A stretch of DNA of 64,000 nt, taken from the NCBI RefSeq assembly GCF_018388465.1, contig NZ_CP074404.1, forward strand, positions 1,364,001 through 1,428,000. The letters are read 5' to 3'. A program made the translations under genes and the position numbers. The notes beneath the pieces were generated by a model that worked only from the letters and a program-made list of their open reading frames with translations, was not told the origin of the DNA and ran no database searches. Source of the stretch: Cellulomonas fengjieae. GTDB taxonomy: Bacteria > Actinomycetota > Actinomycetes > Actinomycetales > Cellulomonadaceae. Shown piece after piece: positions 31,999 to 41,595 of the stretch. Each line of letters opens with the position of its first letter. Position 1 is the stretch's first letter.

Positions 31999-32778
31999 GT
32001 GCGCATCGACGTCGTCTCGATCTTCCCCGAGTACCTCGCGCCGCTCGACCTGTCGCTGGTCGGCAAGGCGCGTGCCTCCGGCCTGCTCGACCTGCGGGTG
32101 CACGACCTGCGCGACTCGACCACCGACCGGCACCGCACGGTGGACGACACCCCGTTCGGGGGCGGCGCCGGCATGGTGATGCGTCCCGACGTGTGGGGGA
32201 CCGCCCTGGACGGTCTTCTCGGCGAGGAGACCCACCTGCTCCTGCCGACTCCGTCGGGCGAGCTGTTCACGCAGCGGACGGCCGAGTCGCTGGCCCGGGA
32301 GAGCCACCTGGTCGTGGCGTGCGGGCGGTACGAGGGGATCGACGCCCGGGTGGCCGAGCACTACCGGGAGCGCGTGCGCGTCACCGAGATCTCGCTCGGC
32401 GACTACGTGCTCAACGGCGGCGAGGTGGCTGCGCTCGTCGTCGTGGAGGCCGTCGCTCGGCTGCTGCCGGGCGTCGTCGGCAACCCCCAGTCGCTCGTGG
32501 AGGAGTCGCACGGCGCCGCGGGCCTGCTCGAGTACCCCGTGTACACCAAGCCCCCGGCCTGGGCCGGGCTGGAGGTGCCCGACGTGCTCCTGTCCGGCCA
32601 CCACGCGCGGATCGCGCGCTGGCGGCGGGACACCGCGCTCGAGCGCACCGCGGCGCGCCGGCCCGACCTGGTCGCGGCGCTGCCCGTGGACGAGCTGGAC
32701 GCGCAGGACCTCGCCCTGCTGGCCCGGCTGGGCTGGACGCCCACGGACGGCCGACTGGTGCGGACGCCGATTACCTGA
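31999..32778 (+). CDS. trmD: tRNA (guanine-N1-)-methyltransferase TrmD
   Basis: A 259-residue SPOUT methyltransferase that makes m1G37 in tRNAs reading CNN and UGG codons. The knotted SAM site is clear in [12 protein letters not shown] and [13 protein letters not shown], and the N-terminus starts with the usual [12 protein letters not shown] 31999 is two bases after the rimM stop and gives this N-terminus. Confidence 0.96.
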   Translation: MRIDVVSIFPEYLAPLDLSLVGKARASGLLDLRVHDLRDSTTDRHRTVDDTPFGGGAGMVMRPDVWGTALDGLLGEETHLLLPTPSGELFTQRTAESLARESHLVVACGRYEGIDARVAEHYRERVRVTEISLGDYVLNGGEVAALVVVEAVARLLPGVVGNPQSLVEESHGAAGLLEYPVYTKPPAWAGLEVPDVLLSGHHARIARWRRDTALERTAARRPDLVAALPVDELDAQDLALLARLGWTPTDGRLVRTPIT

Positions 32779-32981
32779 CGGTCTGGCGCGTGTGGCACAC
32801 TTGTCCGTTGGTGCGCGCAGGTCGCGTCTCTGCCACAGGGGAGACGAATCACGACCACCCGGGGACTGTCCCGGACGCACCCGACCATCAGACCAAGGAC
32901 GCCGGTCGAGCCCTGCACAGGGTGACCGCGACGCCCTCGACGACGTACCTGACCTGTGGCAGGGCGGGGAAGTGACATCAC
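32779..32981 (+). promoter_or_regulatory. Long rplS leader
   Basis: This 203-base gap contains a -10-like CACACT (32796-32801) in a TGGCACA context shared with the rpsP promoter, but no good -35 at ideal spacing. A small hairpin follows: CGTCTC (32825-32830) with GAGACG (32841-32846). An L19 leader with regulatory structure is possible but cannot be confirmed by eye. Confidence 0.35.
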
Positions 32982-33350
32982 ATGCACACGCTGGACCAGG
33001 TCGACGCAGCATCGCTGCGCACCGACATCCCGGAGTTCCGCGCCGGTGACACCCTGAAGGTCAACGTCAAGGTCGTGGAGGGCAACCGCTCCCGCATCCA
33101 GGCGTTCCAGGGTGTCTGCATCGGTCGCCAGGGCGACGGCGTCCGCGAGACGTTCACCGTCCGCAAGGTCAGCTTCCAGGTGGGAGTCGAGCGCACGTTC
33201 CCCGTGCACTCCCCGACGCTGGAGTCGATCGAGGTGCTGACCCGCGGCGACGTGCGCCGCGCCAAGCTGTACTACCTGCGCAAGCTCCGCGGCAAGAAGG
33301 CCAAGATCAAGGAGAAGCGGGACTTCACCCCCGCAGCGAAGAAGGCCTGA
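32982..33350 (+). CDS. rplS: 50S ribosomal protein L19
   Basis: A 122-residue L19 at the subunit interface. The core [24 protein letters not shown] and the R-A-K-L-Y-Y-L-R signature are all present, with a short basic tail. It follows a 203-base leader, and a strong hairpin lies downstream. Confidence 0.97.
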   Translation: MHTLDQVDAASLRTDIPEFRAGDTLKVNVKVVEGNRSRIQAFQGVCIGRQGDGVRETFTVRKVSFQVGVERTFPVHSPTLESIEVLTRGDVRRAKLYYLRKLRGKKAKIKEKRDFTPAAKKA

Positions 33351-33376
33351 GCCTCCTCGCACGCGACGTCCCTGGC

Positions 33377-33403
33377 GGGCGGTCACCGATCCGGTGGCCG
33401 CCC
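33377..33403 (+). terminator. Hairpin terminator after rplS
   Basis: GGGCGGTCACCG (33377-33388) pairs with CGGTGGCCGCCC (33392-33403) around a three-base loop, with one G-U pair. It lies 27 bases after the rplS stop and separates the ribosomal operon from lepB. Confidence 0.75.
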
Positions 33404-33516
33404 GTCGGCGTTCCGGCGGTCGGGTCGTGGGCGCTCGTCGAGGCGACCCACGTGGCATCGCGCCGCAGTCTCGGGACCTGGTCGTCTGCGCATCCGGGCG
33501 CCCCGCATGCGAGAGT

Positions 33517-34389
33517 GTGTGGGTGATCGACCGACCCGCGCGCGACCTCGATGAGGACTCGTCGACCTCGTGGCCGGGGCAGCAGCCGCTTCGCGGCGCG
33601 CACGCAGCAGACGAGCCGGACCGCCCGAGCACCCGGCTGCCGGACGGGATCGTGCCCGGCGACGGCCCGGTGCCGCGCGGCGCGGACACCCGACGGCACG
33701 CGGCGGGACGCCGGTCGGGCGGGATCGGCTCGCTGCTGCGGGAGACGGTGATCATCCTCGTCAGCGCGATCGTGCTGTCGCTGCTGGTCAAGACGTTCCT
33801 CGTGCAGGCGTTCTTCATCCCGAGCCAGTCGATGCACGACACGCTCATCGAGCGTGACCGCATCCTGGTCAGCAAGCTCACGCCCGGTCCCTTGGACCTG
33901 CGCCGCGGTGACATCGTCGTGTTCAAGGACCCCGGTGGCTGGCTGCCCGCCGTCGCGGCCCCGGAACCGGGCGCCGTGCAGGGTGCGGTCAACTCGGCGC
34001 TGACCTACATCGGGCTCTACCCGGCCGATGCGAACGAGCACCTGGTCAAGCGCCTCATCGGGTTGCCCGGCGACCACGTCGCCTGCGCCGGTGCCGGTGA
34101 GCCGATCACGGTGAACGGCGTGCCGGTCGAGGAGCCGTACCTGGCCAACGGGGTGCTGCCCAGCGACATGGCGTTCGACATCACCGTGCCCGACAACAGC
34201 ATCTGGGTCATGGGGGACAACCGGTCGCACTCCTCCGACTCGCGCTACAACCAGGGCAAGCCCGGCGGCGGCTCGGTCCCCATCGACAACGTCGTCGGCA
34301 TGGCCTTCGTCACGGTGTGGCCGATCGAGCGCATCGAGCTGCTGCGGAACCCGACCAGCACGTTCGCGGACGTGCCCGTCCGGCCGTGA
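33517..34389 (+). CDS. lepB: Signal peptidase I
   Basis: A 290-residue S26 peptidase that removes signal peptides at the membrane. After about 80 hydrophilic residues there is one transmembrane helix. The catalytic serine is in I-P-S-Q-S-M (about Ser105), the general-base lysine in [11 protein letters not shown] (about Lys178), and [12 protein letters not shown] follows. The start is uncertain: GTG at 33517 or 33523; longer in-frame starts reach back into the terminator region and are unlikely. rnhB overlaps its stop. Confidence 0.9.
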   Translation: MWVIDRPARDLDEDSSTSWPGQQPLRGAHAADEPDRPSTRLPDGIVPGDGPVPRGADTRRHAAGRRSGGIGSLLRETVIILVSAIVLSLLVKTFLVQAFFIPSQSMHDTLIERDRILVSKLTPGPLDLRRGDIVVFKDPGGWLPAVAAPEPGAVQGAVNSALTYIGLYPADANEHLVKRLIGLPGDHVACAGAGEPITVNGVPVEEPYLANGVLPSDMAFDITVPDNSIWVMGDNRSHSSDSRYNQGKPGGGSVPIDNVVGMAFVTVWPIERIELLRNPTSTFADVPVRP

Positions 34390-35213
34390 CCCTGCTCGCC
34401 GGGCCGAGGGCAGCCGCCCCCCGCGTCGCGCCGCACCTGCGGCACGAGCGCGTCCTGCTGCGGGACGGCGCCCGTCTCCTGGCCGGCATGGACGAGGTGG
34501 GCCGCGGGTCGCTGGCCGGCCCCGTGAGCGTCGGCGTGGTCGTCGTCGATGCCGGCACCCGGTCCGCGCCCAAGGGCGTGGCGGACTCCAAGCTGCTCGC
34601 ACCCGCGGCGCGTACGCGGCTTCTGCCCGCGCTCGGTCGCTGGGGCGTCGCGCGTGCCGTCGGGCACGCGAGCGCCGCCGAGATCGATGAGATCGGGATC
34701 ATCGCCGCGCTGCGCTTGGCGGGGACCCGGGCGCTGGCCGCCGTGGCGCAGAGCGTCGGACCGGTGGACGTCGTCCTGCTCGACGGGTCGCACGACTGGC
34801 TCAGCCGCCCGGCTCAGCCCGACCTGTTCACGGCCGACGACCAGCTCGACGCCCCCGCGCCGCGCGTGCACGTGCGCGTGAAGGCCGACCGGACGTGCGC
34901 CTCGGTGGCGGCGGCGAGCGTGCTCGCCAAGTGCGAGCGCGACGCGATGATGGTGGACCTGGCGGCCGAGCACCCGGCGTACCGCTGGGACGAGAACAAG
35001 GGGTACGCGTCGGCGGAGCACATGGCGGCGTTGCGCGAGCTCGGCCCGAGCGTGCTGCACCGCCGCTCGTGGCGGCTGCCGGTCGCGGGCGAGGTGCTCG
35101 ACGGCAGCGTCCTCGTTGGCGGCGCGCCGTTCGGTGCGGGTGATCCGTCGGACGTGGAAGGGCTGCTCGACGCCGGTGCGGTCCTCGTCCCGGACGAGGA
35201 CGAGGCGTTCTGA
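34386..35213 (+). CDS. rnhB: Ribonuclease HII
   Basis: A 275-residue RNase HII that removes ribonucleotides from DNA. The catalytic acids lie in [22 protein letters not shown] and the later [17 protein letters not shown]. The GTG at 34386 overlaps the lepB stop (GTGA). The C-terminal 50 residues extend past the core domain and are acidic. The lepB-rnhB-DUF2469 order is typical in actinobacteria. Confidence 0.93.
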   Translation: MTLLAGPRAAAPRVAPHLRHERVLLRDGARLLAGMDEVGRGSLAGPVSVGVVVVDAGTRSAPKGVADSKLLAPAARTRLLPALGRWGVARAVGHASAAEIDEIGIIAALRLAGTRALAAVAQSVGPVDVVLLDGSHDWLSRPAQPDLFTADDQLDAPAPRVHVRVKADRTCASVAAASVLAKCERDAMMVDLAAEHPAYRWDENKGYASAEHMAALRELGPSVLHRRSWRLPVAGEVLDGSVLVGGAPFGAGDPSDVEGLLDAGAVLVPDEDEAF

Positions 35214-35270
35214 CGGCCGGGTGTCGTCGCGTCGGGCGGCTCGGGCTGCGAGATGGGGGATGATGTCCCG

Positions 35271-35594
35271 GTGAGCGCGGAGGACCTGGAGAACTACGAG
35301 ACCGACATGGAGCTCGCGCTGTACCGCGAGTACCGCGACGTCGTAGGGCTCTTCTCCTACGTCGTGGAGACCGAACGGCGGTTCTACCTCGCCAACCAGG
35401 TGGACCTGCAGGTGCGTTCGGCCGCGGGCGAGGTGTACTTCGAGCTGACGCTCGCCGACGCCTGGGTGTGGGACGTCTACCGCTCCGCCCGGTTCGTGAA
35501 GTCGGTGCGCGTCGTGACGTTCAAGGACGTCAACGTCGAGGAGCTGGCGAAGCCGGAGCTCGACCTCGGGGGCAGCGCGGGCTTCGCCCGCTGA
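35271..35594 (+). CDS. DUF2469 family protein
   Basis: A 107-residue protein of the actinobacterial DUF2469 family (the group that includes Rv2901c), of unknown function. The conserved E-D-L-E-N-Y-E-T-D-M-E-L-A-L-Y-R-E-Y-R-D opening and W-V-W-D-V-Y-R-S-A-R-F segment are plain. GTG 35271 is chosen to match the family N-terminus; an upstream start at 35253 is also in frame. A GATGAT hexamer ends six bases before the GTG and could be a poor -10 for a leaderless message. Confidence 0.88.
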   Translation: MSAEDLENYETDMELALYREYRDVVGLFSYVVETERRFYLANQVDLQVRSAAGEVYFELTLADAWVWDVYRSARFVKSVRVVTFKDVNVEELAKPELDLGGSAGFAR

Positions 35595-35748
35595 CGCAGC
35601 GGCGAGACGGCGGCTGCCGCTCGTCGGCCCCCGCGGTCGTCGTCGAGCCGCCCACAGCCCGCGCGATCGTCCCGGCGCCCACGGACCCCTCGGTGCCCCC
35701 GCCGGGCGCGCTCGCGCCCTGGCAGCGTCCCGCTACGGAGGTGGTCCG

Positions 35749-36105
35749 GTGCGCGCGAAGGACGCAGTGGGGCGGTACGGGGAGGACGTGGCCGAGGCGC
35801 ACGTCCGGGACCGCGGGTGGGACGTGCTCGACCGGAACTGGCGTACCCGGGAGGGCGAGCTCGACCTGGTCGCCCTCGACGGCGACGAGCTCGTCGTCGT
35901 GGAGGTCAAGACCCGTCGGTCGATCGCGTTCGGGCACCCTGCTGAGGCGGTGACCGCGCGCAAGCTCGCGCGGGTGCGGCGGCTCGCGGCACTGTGGCTG
36001 GCCGCGCACGACGTGCACCCGCGGTCGGTGCGCGTCGACGTGATCGCCGTGCTCCTCCCCGGGCGGGGTGCGGCACAGGTCGACCACCTGGTGGGGGTGG
36101 TCTGA
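35749..36105 (+). CDS. YraN / UPF0102 family nuclease-like protein
   Basis: A 118-residue protein with the endonuclease-like fold of the UPF0102 family. The active-site pattern E-G-E-L-D-L-V-A followed by V-V-V-E-V-K-T-R is intact (acidic pair and E-x-K). Function is unknown; it is almost always next to comM and dprA, so a role in DNA uptake or processing is suspected. The comM start codon follows immediately after its stop. The 154 bases before it hold nothing recognisable beyond GC-rich sequence. Confidence 0.88.
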   Translation: MRAKDAVGRYGEDVAEAHVRDRGWDVLDRNWRTREGELDLVALDGDELVVVEVKTRRSIAFGHPAEAVTARKLARVRRLAALWLAAHDVHPRSVRVDVIAVLLPGRGAAQVDHLVGVV

Positions 36106-37629
36106 GTGGTCCTGGGCCGCACGCTGGGCGTCGCACTGGTCGGGCTGACGGGTCACGTGGTGGAGGTCGAGGCGCACCTCGCACCGTCGCTGCCCGCGTT
36201 CACCCTGGTCGGTCTGCCCGACGCCTCGCTGGCGGAGGCGCGCGACCGGGTACGGGCGGCGGTCACGTCGTCGGGCCTCGCCTGGCCCAACCGGCGCATC
36301 ACGGTCAACCTCTCGCCCGCGACGCTGCCCAAGTCCGGCTCGGGCTTCGACCTGGCGATCGCGGTCGCCACCCTCGCGGGTGCGGAGGCGATCGATCCGG
36401 CCGGACCGTGTGACGTGGTGCACCTGGGGGAGCTCGGGCTCGACGGGCGGCTCCGGCCGGTGCGCGGCGTGCTGCCCGCCGTCGCGGCCGCCGTCGCCGC
36501 CGGTCATCGCCGGGTGGTCGTCGCGCAGGCGAACGCGGCGGAGGCGCGGCTGGTGCCGGGTGCGCAGGTCGTCGCAGCCGCCAGCCTGGCCGAGGTGGCC
36601 GCGGGCTACGGTGCCAGCGTCGACGTGCCGGACGTGGCGCCGGTCGCGACGGAGCCCGTGCCGGTGCAGTCCCGCACCTCGTCGCTGGACCTGGCCGACG
36701 TGGTGGGCCAGGACGAGGCGCGCGGCTGCCTGGAGGTGGCCGCCGCGGGAGGCCACCACCTACTGATGGTGGGTCCGCCGGGCACCGGCAAGACCATGCT
36801 GGCGGCCCGGCTGCCGGGTCTGCTGCCGGACCTGTCGGAGGCGGACGCGGTGGAGGTGACCGCGGTGCACTCGGTGGCCGGGGCCTTCGATCCCGGTGGC
36901 GGCCTCGTCCGTCGCCCGCCGTTCGAGGACCCGCACCACACGGCGACCCCGGCGAGCGTGGTCGGGGGCGGCTCGGGGACGCCGCGGCCCGGGGCGGCCT
37001 CGCGCGCCCACCGCGGTGTGCTCTTCCTCGACGAGGCGCCGGAGTTCTCGACGGCCGTCCTGCAGACGCTGCGGCAACCGCTCGAGCACGGTGAGCTCGT
37101 CCTGCACCGTGCCGCGGGCACCGCCCGCTACCCGGCCAGGTTCCAGCTCGTCCTGGCCGCGAACCCCTGCCCGTGCGGGCAGGCCGTCGGCAAAGGGCTG
37201 GCGTGCACGTGCCGGAGCGAGCAGCGCCGCCGGTACTTCGGCAAGCTCTCCGGGCCGCTGCTCGACCGGGTGGATCTGCAGGTCGAGCTGAGCCCGGCGC
37301 GCGCGGGGGCAGGTGCGGGCGAGTCCACGGCAACCGTCGCGTCGCGCGTGCTCGGCGCCCGGGGGGAGCAGGCCGCACGGCTCGTCGGGACACCGTGGCG
37401 GACCAACGGTGAGGTGCCCGGCAGCTGGTTGCGCGAGCGGCTCGGCCCCGACCGCAGCCTGGTGGCGGACCTGGACCGGGCGCTGGACCGCGGGACCCTG
37501 AGCCTGCGTGGCGTCGACCGTGTCCTGCGGGTCGCGTGGACGCTGGCCGACCTGGACGGCCGGGCGGCACCGTCCAGGTCGGACGTCGGGCAAGCGGTGC
37601 TGCTGCGGACGCGGGGGAGCGGCGCATGA
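36106..37629 (+). CDS. ComM/YifB-type magnesium chelatase-like AAA+ protein
   Basis: A 507-residue AAA+ protein of the YifB/ComM family, whose characterised members act as helicases in branch migration during natural transformation. The N-terminal lon-like domain (1-170) contains L-V-G-L-P-D-A-S-L-A-E-A-R. Walker A is G-P-P-G-T-G-K-T (about 224-231), Walker B is G-V-L-F-L-D-E-A, and A-A-N-P-C-P-C-G introduces a Cys-rich insert. The yraN-comM-dprA arrangement is conserved. Confidence 0.92.
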   Translation: MVLGRTLGVALVGLTGHVVEVEAHLAPSLPAFTLVGLPDASLAEARDRVRAAVTSSGLAWPNRRITVNLSPATLPKSGSGFDLAIAVATLAGAEAIDPAGPCDVVHLGELGLDGRLRPVRGVLPAVAAAVAAGHRRVVVAQANAAEARLVPGAQVVAAASLAEVAAGYGASVDVPDVAPVATEPVPVQSRTSSLDLADVVGQDEARGCLEVAAAGGHHLLMVGPPGTGKTMLAARLPGLLPDLSEADAVEVTAVHSVAGAFDPGGGLVRRPPFEDPHHTATPASVVGGGSGTPRPGAASRAHRGVLFLDEAPEFSTAVLQTLRQPLEHGELVLHRAAGTARYPARFQLVLAANPCPCGQAVGKGLACTCRSEQRRRYFGKLSGPLLDRVDLQVELSPARAGAGAGESTATVASRVLGARGEQAARLVGTPWRTNGEVPGSWLRERLGPDRSLVADLDRALDRGTLSLRGVDRVLRVAWTLADLDGRAAPSRSDVGQAVLLRTRGSGA

Positions 37630-38831
37630 GCGACGTCGACGCGGACGTGCTCGCCCGCGCGACGTGGAGCGCGCTGGTGGAGCCGGGTGACCCCGTGGCG
37701 GGGACACTGGTCGCCACCCTCGGGGCCGCCGCCGCGCTCGCGTGGGTCCGGTGCGCGCTGCGGGAGGGGCCGGACCTGTCGTCCGTCGAGGAGCACCACG
37801 GTCCGCTGGTCGACGCGGACCGCCGCCGGGTCTCCCGGGCGCTGACACGGTGGGCCGTCCGGCTGCCGGACCTCGACGCCGCCGGTGCCCGGGACCGTCT
37901 CGACCGCCTCGATGGTGCGCTGCTGGTGCCCGACGACCCACGGTGGCCCGCCGGCCTGGACGACCTCGGGTCGGAGGCGCCGTTCTGCCTGTGGGTGCGC
38001 GGCGAGCCGGACGTCGGCGCGGCGCTGGAGAGCTCGGTGGCCGTGGTGGGGTCGCGCGCGGCGACGTCGTACGGGGAGCGCGTCGCGTTCGACCTCGCCG
38101 ACGCGCTGGCGGGGGGAGGCCTGTGCGTGGTGTCGGGTGGGGCCTACGGCATCGACGCCGCCGCGCACCGCGGTGCCGTGGCCCGGGCCGGTCGCACGAT
38201 CGTCGTGCTCGCCGGCGGCGTCGACCGGGCCTACCCCGCGGGCAACGCTCGGCTCCTCGAGACCGTGGTGGGTGCGGGGGGCGCGCTCGTGTCGGAGGTG
38301 CCTCCCGGCAGCCTGCCGACGAAGAGCCGGTTCCTGCAGCGCAACCGGCTGATCGCCGCGGCAGGCCGGGCGACCGTCGTGGTGGAGGCGGCGTGGCGCT
38401 CGGGTGCGATGAGCACCGCGCACCACGCCGCGCGCCTCCTGCGTCCGGTGGGAGCCGTTCCCGGCCCCGTGACGTCCGTGGCGTCGGCGGGGTGCCACCG
38501 GCTCCTGCGGGAGGGTGTCGCGGTGTGCGTGACCGACGCGGTCGAGGTCCGTGAGCTCGCCGGCCTGGTCGGCGCCGAGCTGGCTGCGGGTGTGGCGGCC
38601 GACCGAGAGGCGGACGCGCGTGCCGCCCGCCCGCGGGACGGCCTCGACTCGACGTCTCGCCGGGTGCTGGACGCCCTGCCGCGCCGGGGGCCGGCTGACC
38701 TGCCGCGTGTCGCGAGCCTCGCCGGGGTGTCTCTCGGCGAGGCGAGGGGCGCGCTCGGTCTGCTCGAGCTCGGCGGGTGGGCGCGGCGGCGCGACGAGGG
38801 CTGGGTCGCCGTCCCGCCCGCGCGATCATGA
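37626..38831 (+). CDS. dprA: DNA-processing protein DprA
   Basis: A 401-residue protein with the central Rossmann-like fold of DprA, which loads RecA on incoming single-stranded DNA. Key signatures are V-A-V-V-G-S-R-A-A-T-S-Y-G near 140, V-V-S-G-G-A-Y-G-I-D near 170, and S-R-F-L-Q-R-N-R-L-I-A near 235. The C-terminus carries a winged-helix-like domain. ATG overlaps the comM stop. Other competence genes were not seen in the window, as is usual in actinobacteria. Confidence 0.93.
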   Translation: MSDVDADVLARATWSALVEPGDPVAGTLVATLGAAAALAWVRCALREGPDLSSVEEHHGPLVDADRRRVSRALTRWAVRLPDLDAAGARDRLDRLDGALLVPDDPRWPAGLDDLGSEAPFCLWVRGEPDVGAALESSVAVVGSRAATSYGERVAFDLADALAGGGLCVVSGGAYGIDAAAHRGAVARAGRTIVVLAGGVDRAYPAGNARLLETVVGAGGALVSEVPPGSLPTKSRFLQRNRLIAAAGRATVVVEAAWRSGAMSTAHHAARLLRPVGAVPGPVTSVASAGCHRLLREGVAVCVTDAVEVRELAGLVGAELAAGVAADREADARAARPRDGLDSTSRRVLDALPRRGPADLPRVASLAGVSLGEARGALGLLELGGWARRRDEGWVAVPPARS

Positions 38832-38976
38832 CCGGCTCGCCGGGTCAAGAAGGCGCGCCGAACCGCATGAGCAACGCGCGAGGGTGAGTTCGGCGCAGGG
38901 TGAAAAAGCCGCGCAACCGGGCCATTGTTGATAGGCGAATCGGACATCGTGACGGGAATCACCCAGCGTTACGCCA

Positions 38977-39006
38977 TGCAGGTGAAAGTCGTCCTTGTTA
39001 CCTGCA
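38977..39006. promoter_or_regulatory. Inverted repeat upstream of the tyrosine recombinase
   Basis: TGCAGGT (38977-38983) and ACCTGCA (39000-39006) form a perfect 7-base inverted repeat with a 16-base spacer, in a locally AT-rich stretch 24 bases before the start codon. It could be an operator. Confidence 0.4.
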
Positions 39007-39029
39007 CCGTTTCAGGTCACGGTACTCAT

Positions 39030-39962
39030 ATGGACACGGTCGAGATCACCGCAGGGACGGCGCACCGTGCGCGTCTCCTGTCGGAGTTCTCCACCCACCT
39101 GCGGGCCCAGCGCGGATTGTCCGAGCACACGATTCGGGCATATCTCGGCGATGTCGACCTGCTTCTGGGATATGCCTCCCGGCACGGCCGGATGACCCTG
39201 GACGCCATCGACCTCGGTGTCCTGCGCAGCTGGCTCGCCTCCATGGCCGTCACGCGCCACAGCCGCGCCACGCTCGCCCGCCGCGGTGCCGCCGTCCGCA
39301 CCTTCTTCGCCTGGGCCGCCCGCACGCACCGCATCCCGGTGGACCCCGCGGTCAGGCTGGCGACCGCCCGCACCACCTCCACGCTGCCGACCGTGCTGCG
39401 GGTCGAGCCCGTGACCCAGCTGCTCGACGGGGCGCGCGAGCGGGCCGTCGACGGGGATCCCGTCGCCCTGCGTGACTGGGCGCTGCTCGAGCTGCTCTAC
39501 GCGACCGGCGTGCGGATCGGCGAGCTGTGCGGAGCGGACCTCAGGGACGCCGACGTGCACGAGCGCGCGCTGCGCGTGGTCGGCAAGGGGGACAAGGAGC
39601 GGGTCGTCCCGTTCGGGGGACCCGCCACCACGGCGCTCGGTGCCTGGCTGGACCAGGGACGGCCGCAGCTCGCCCGACCGACGTCGCCGGACGCGCTCTT
39701 CCTCGGTCTGCGCGGCGGGCGTCTCGACCAGCGGCAGGCGCGCTCGGTCGTGCACCAGGCCGCCAACCTCGCGGGGGTCGACGACGTCGCGCCCCACGGA
39801 CTGCGTCACACCGCGGCCACCCACCTCCTGGAGGGCGGCTCCGACCTGCGCAGCGTGCAGGAGCTCCTCGGTCACTCGAGCCTCGCCACGACGCAGCGCT
39901 ACACCCACGTCTCCGCCGAGCGGCTCCGCTCGGCGTTCCAGCAAGCGCACCCCCGAGCATGA
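39030..39962 (+). CDS. Tyrosine recombinase, XerC-like
   Basis: A 310-residue site-specific recombinase. The SAM-like N-terminal domain has T-I-R-A-Y-L-G-D-V near 34. The catalytic residues are all present: R162 (T-G-V-R-I-G-E-L), a Lys in G-K-G-D-K (about 186-189), H256 and R259 (P-H-G-L-R-H-T-A-A-T), H282 (L-G-H-S-S) and Y291. The position after dprA fits chromosomal XerC, which resolves chromosome dimers with XerD, rather than a phage integrase. ATG 39030 gives the normal length; earlier in-frame starts run through the upstream repeat. Confidence 0.88.
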   Translation: MDTVEITAGTAHRARLLSEFSTHLRAQRGLSEHTIRAYLGDVDLLLGYASRHGRMTLDAIDLGVLRSWLASMAVTRHSRATLARRGAAVRTFFAWAARTHRIPVDPAVRLATARTTSTLPTVLRVEPVTQLLDGARERAVDGDPVALRDWALLELLYATGVRIGELCGADLRDADVHERALRVVGKGDKERVVPFGGPATTALGAWLDQGRPQLARPTSPDALFLGLRGGRLDQRQARSVVHQAANLAGVDDVAPHGLRHTAATHLLEGGSDLRSVQELLGHSSLATTQRYTHVSAERLRSAFQQAHPRA

Positions 39963-40921
39963 GGCACACGATGGAGTCGACGATGACGACGCAGCTGGAC
40001 GCTCCCTTCCCGGTGCACACCCGGTTGACCAGCACGGCGCCCGGCGGCGTCATCCCGCAGCCGCGGTCGGCCGAGGACGCCCTGGCCGCGCCGACGACCG
40101 TCCCGATCACGCGCGGGGTCCCCAGCCGGCGCGCGCCGCTGGCGCCGACCCGCTCCGTCGAGGAGGTCGACGCCCTGTGGGAGGGCTACAAGTCGTCGTC
40201 GTCCGCCAGGGCGCGTGAGAGCCTGATCCTGCACTACGCCCCCCTCGTCGCCGCGGTGGCCGGACGGGTCGGGATGCGCCTGCCGAGCACCGTCGAGCAG
40301 GCCGACCTGGTCTCGTACGGCATGTTCGGCCTCATCGACGCGATCGAGAAGTACCAGATCGACCGCTCGGTCAAGTTCGAGTCCTACGCGTCGTCGCGCA
40401 TCCGCGGCGCGATCATCGACGAGCTGCGCGCGATGGACTGGGTCCCGCGCTCGGTCCGCACGAAGGCGCGCTCGGTCGACCGCGCCTACGCCGAGCTCGA
40501 GGCCAAGCTGCACCGCACGCCCACCGAGGACGAGGTCGCCCGCCACCTCGACATGCCGGTCGAGGATCTGCGCGCGATCTACTCGCAGCTCTCCACCGTC
40601 AACGTGGCGGCGCTCGACGAGCTGCTCGGTGGCGGTGACGACCGCCCGGGTGGTGTCTCCCTGGGCGACACGCTCGGTGACGAGCGCACGGCCGACCCCG
40701 CCAGCTCGATCGAGGCGGCCGAGACCAAGTTCCTGCTCGCCCGCGCCATCGAGTGTCTGGGTGAGCGCGAGCGGATCGTCGTCGTCCTGTACTACTACGA
40801 GGGCATGACCCTGGCCGAGATCGGCCGCGTGCTCGGAGTGACCGAGTCGCGCATCTCCCAGATGCACACCGCCGCGATGGTCCGGCTCCGCACGCGGCTG
40901 GTCGAGGCCGAGCGGGCCTGA
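39959..40921 (+). CDS. RNA polymerase sigma factor of the FliA/WhiG type
   Basis: A 320-residue alternative sigma factor with regions 2, 3 and 4. Region 2 has Y-A-P-L-V-A-A-V-A-G-R-V and V-S-Y-G-M-F-G-L-I-D-A-I-E-K-Y; then F-E-S-Y-A-S-S-R-I-R-G-A-I-I-D-E-L-R, which is typical of sigma-28 proteins. Region 4 ends with L-A-E-I-G-R-V-L-G-V-T-E-S-R-I-S-Q-M-H. The N-terminal ~60 residues are extra. In streptomycetes WhiG drives sporulation and in motile actinobacteria homologues drive flagellar genes; nothing here decides which. The start overlaps the recombinase stop; ATG 39971 (after GAGG) is an alternative. Confidence 0.9.
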   Translation: MRHTMESTMTTQLDAPFPVHTRLTSTAPGGVIPQPRSAEDALAAPTTVPITRGVPSRRAPLAPTRSVEEVDALWEGYKSSSSARARESLILHYAPLVAAVAGRVGMRLPSTVEQADLVSYGMFGLIDAIEKYQIDRSVKFESYASSRIRGAIIDELRAMDWVPRSVRTKARSVDRAYAELEAKLHRTPTEDEVARHLDMPVEDLRAIYSQLSTVNVAALDELLGGGDDRPGGVSLGDTLGDERTADPASSIEAAETKFLLARAIECLGERERIVVVLYYYEGMTLAEIGRVLGVTESRISQMHTAAMVRLRTRLVEAERA

Positions 40922-40957
40922 CCGCGCCGAAGCGGGCCAGCCGCGCCGAAGCGGGCC
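40922..40957. repeat. Short direct repeat after the sigma factor gene
   Basis: CCGCGCCGAAGCGGGCC occurs twice (40922-40938 and 40941-40957), and the end of the sigma factor gene (GCCGAGCGGGCC) is a third, imperfect copy. It looks like local slippage duplication of the gene end. Confidence 0.6.
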
Positions 40958-40995
40958 TGATCCGACCGAGCGGCCCGACCTGAGCCCGGCTGCGC

Positions 40996-41595
40996 TCACC
41001 GGCCGTCCCCCAGGGGGAGCAGGACCACGGGCCCGGCGCCCGGCAGCAACGCGAGCGGGTCGACGTACTCGGCCCCGACCCGCACGCCCCAGTGCACGCA
41101 GGCCGCGGGCTCGCAGTGGGAGCCGTCCAGGGAGACGGCGCCGAGGCGCGCTCCTGCCGCGACGAGGTCCCCGACGCGCACCGCGGGCACCGTCGGTTCG
41201 AGGCTGGACCGGCGGCCCTGCGCGTCGGTCACCGTGACCACGCCGCGCCCGGCGACGGACCCGGCGTAGGTCACCACGCCGGCGACCGGAGACAGCACGT
41301 CGGCGCCCAGGGCCGAGCGCAGGTCGACGCCGCGGTGGCCGGCGGCCCAGGCGGTCGGTGGCGGCACGAAGGCGCGGACCACGTCGGCGGTCCCGGCGAC
41401 CGGGAGCCGGTACGTGCCCGCTGACGGCGCCGGCCCGACCGGCCCGGCCGCGCCCGCGGAGGACTGCACCACCAGCGCGACGGTGAGGAGGGCCACGGCG
41501 GTGCCGAGGGTCACCACCAGGCGGGCAGCAGGAGCCCGTAGCAGTGACGTGAGACGGTGACGGCGGGCGGGACGCGCGGGCTCGGATCGGGTCAT
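40996..41595 (-). CDS. M23-family (LytM-type) peptidase or peptidoglycan-binding protein
   Basis: A 199-residue secreted or membrane-anchored protein. A basic N-terminus and one hydrophobic helix (about 25-48) form a signal anchor. The M23 domain has G-H-R-G-V-D (H-x-x-x-D zinc motif) and [11 protein letters not shown]. The usual second motif H-x-H reads C-V-H-W-G-V-R, which keeps only one of the histidines, a form seen in other actinobacterial copies. It may cut or simply bind peptidoglycan cross-bridges. It is the only minus-strand gene in its region. The ATG at 41595 is chosen; a longer frame to 41784 would run into the rpsB leader. Confidence 0.8.
   Translation of the reverse strand: MTRSEPARPARRHRLTSLLRAPAARLVVTLGTAVALLTVALVVQSSAGAAGPVGPAPSAGTYRLPVAGTADVVRAFVPPPTAWAAGHRGVDLRSALGADVLSPVAGVVTYAGSVAGRGVVTVTDAQGRRSSLEPTVPAVRVGDLVAAGARLGAVSLDGSHCEPAACVHWGVRVGAEYVDPLALLPGAGPVVLLPLGDGR

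Noticed and set aside
33394..33516. Upstream start for signal peptidase I
   Set aside because: It would begin inside the rplS terminator hairpin and encode an Arg-rich leader of the kind produced by non-coding GC-rich DNA.
38925..39029. Earlier start for the recombinase
   Set aside because: The extra residues are atypical for XerC and run across the inverted repeat. ATG 39030 yields the expected length.
39030..39962. Phage integrase marking an integrated element
   Set aside because: Position after dprA and before the sigma factor gene, with no attachment-site repeats, no tRNA and no phage genes, fits chromosomal XerC.
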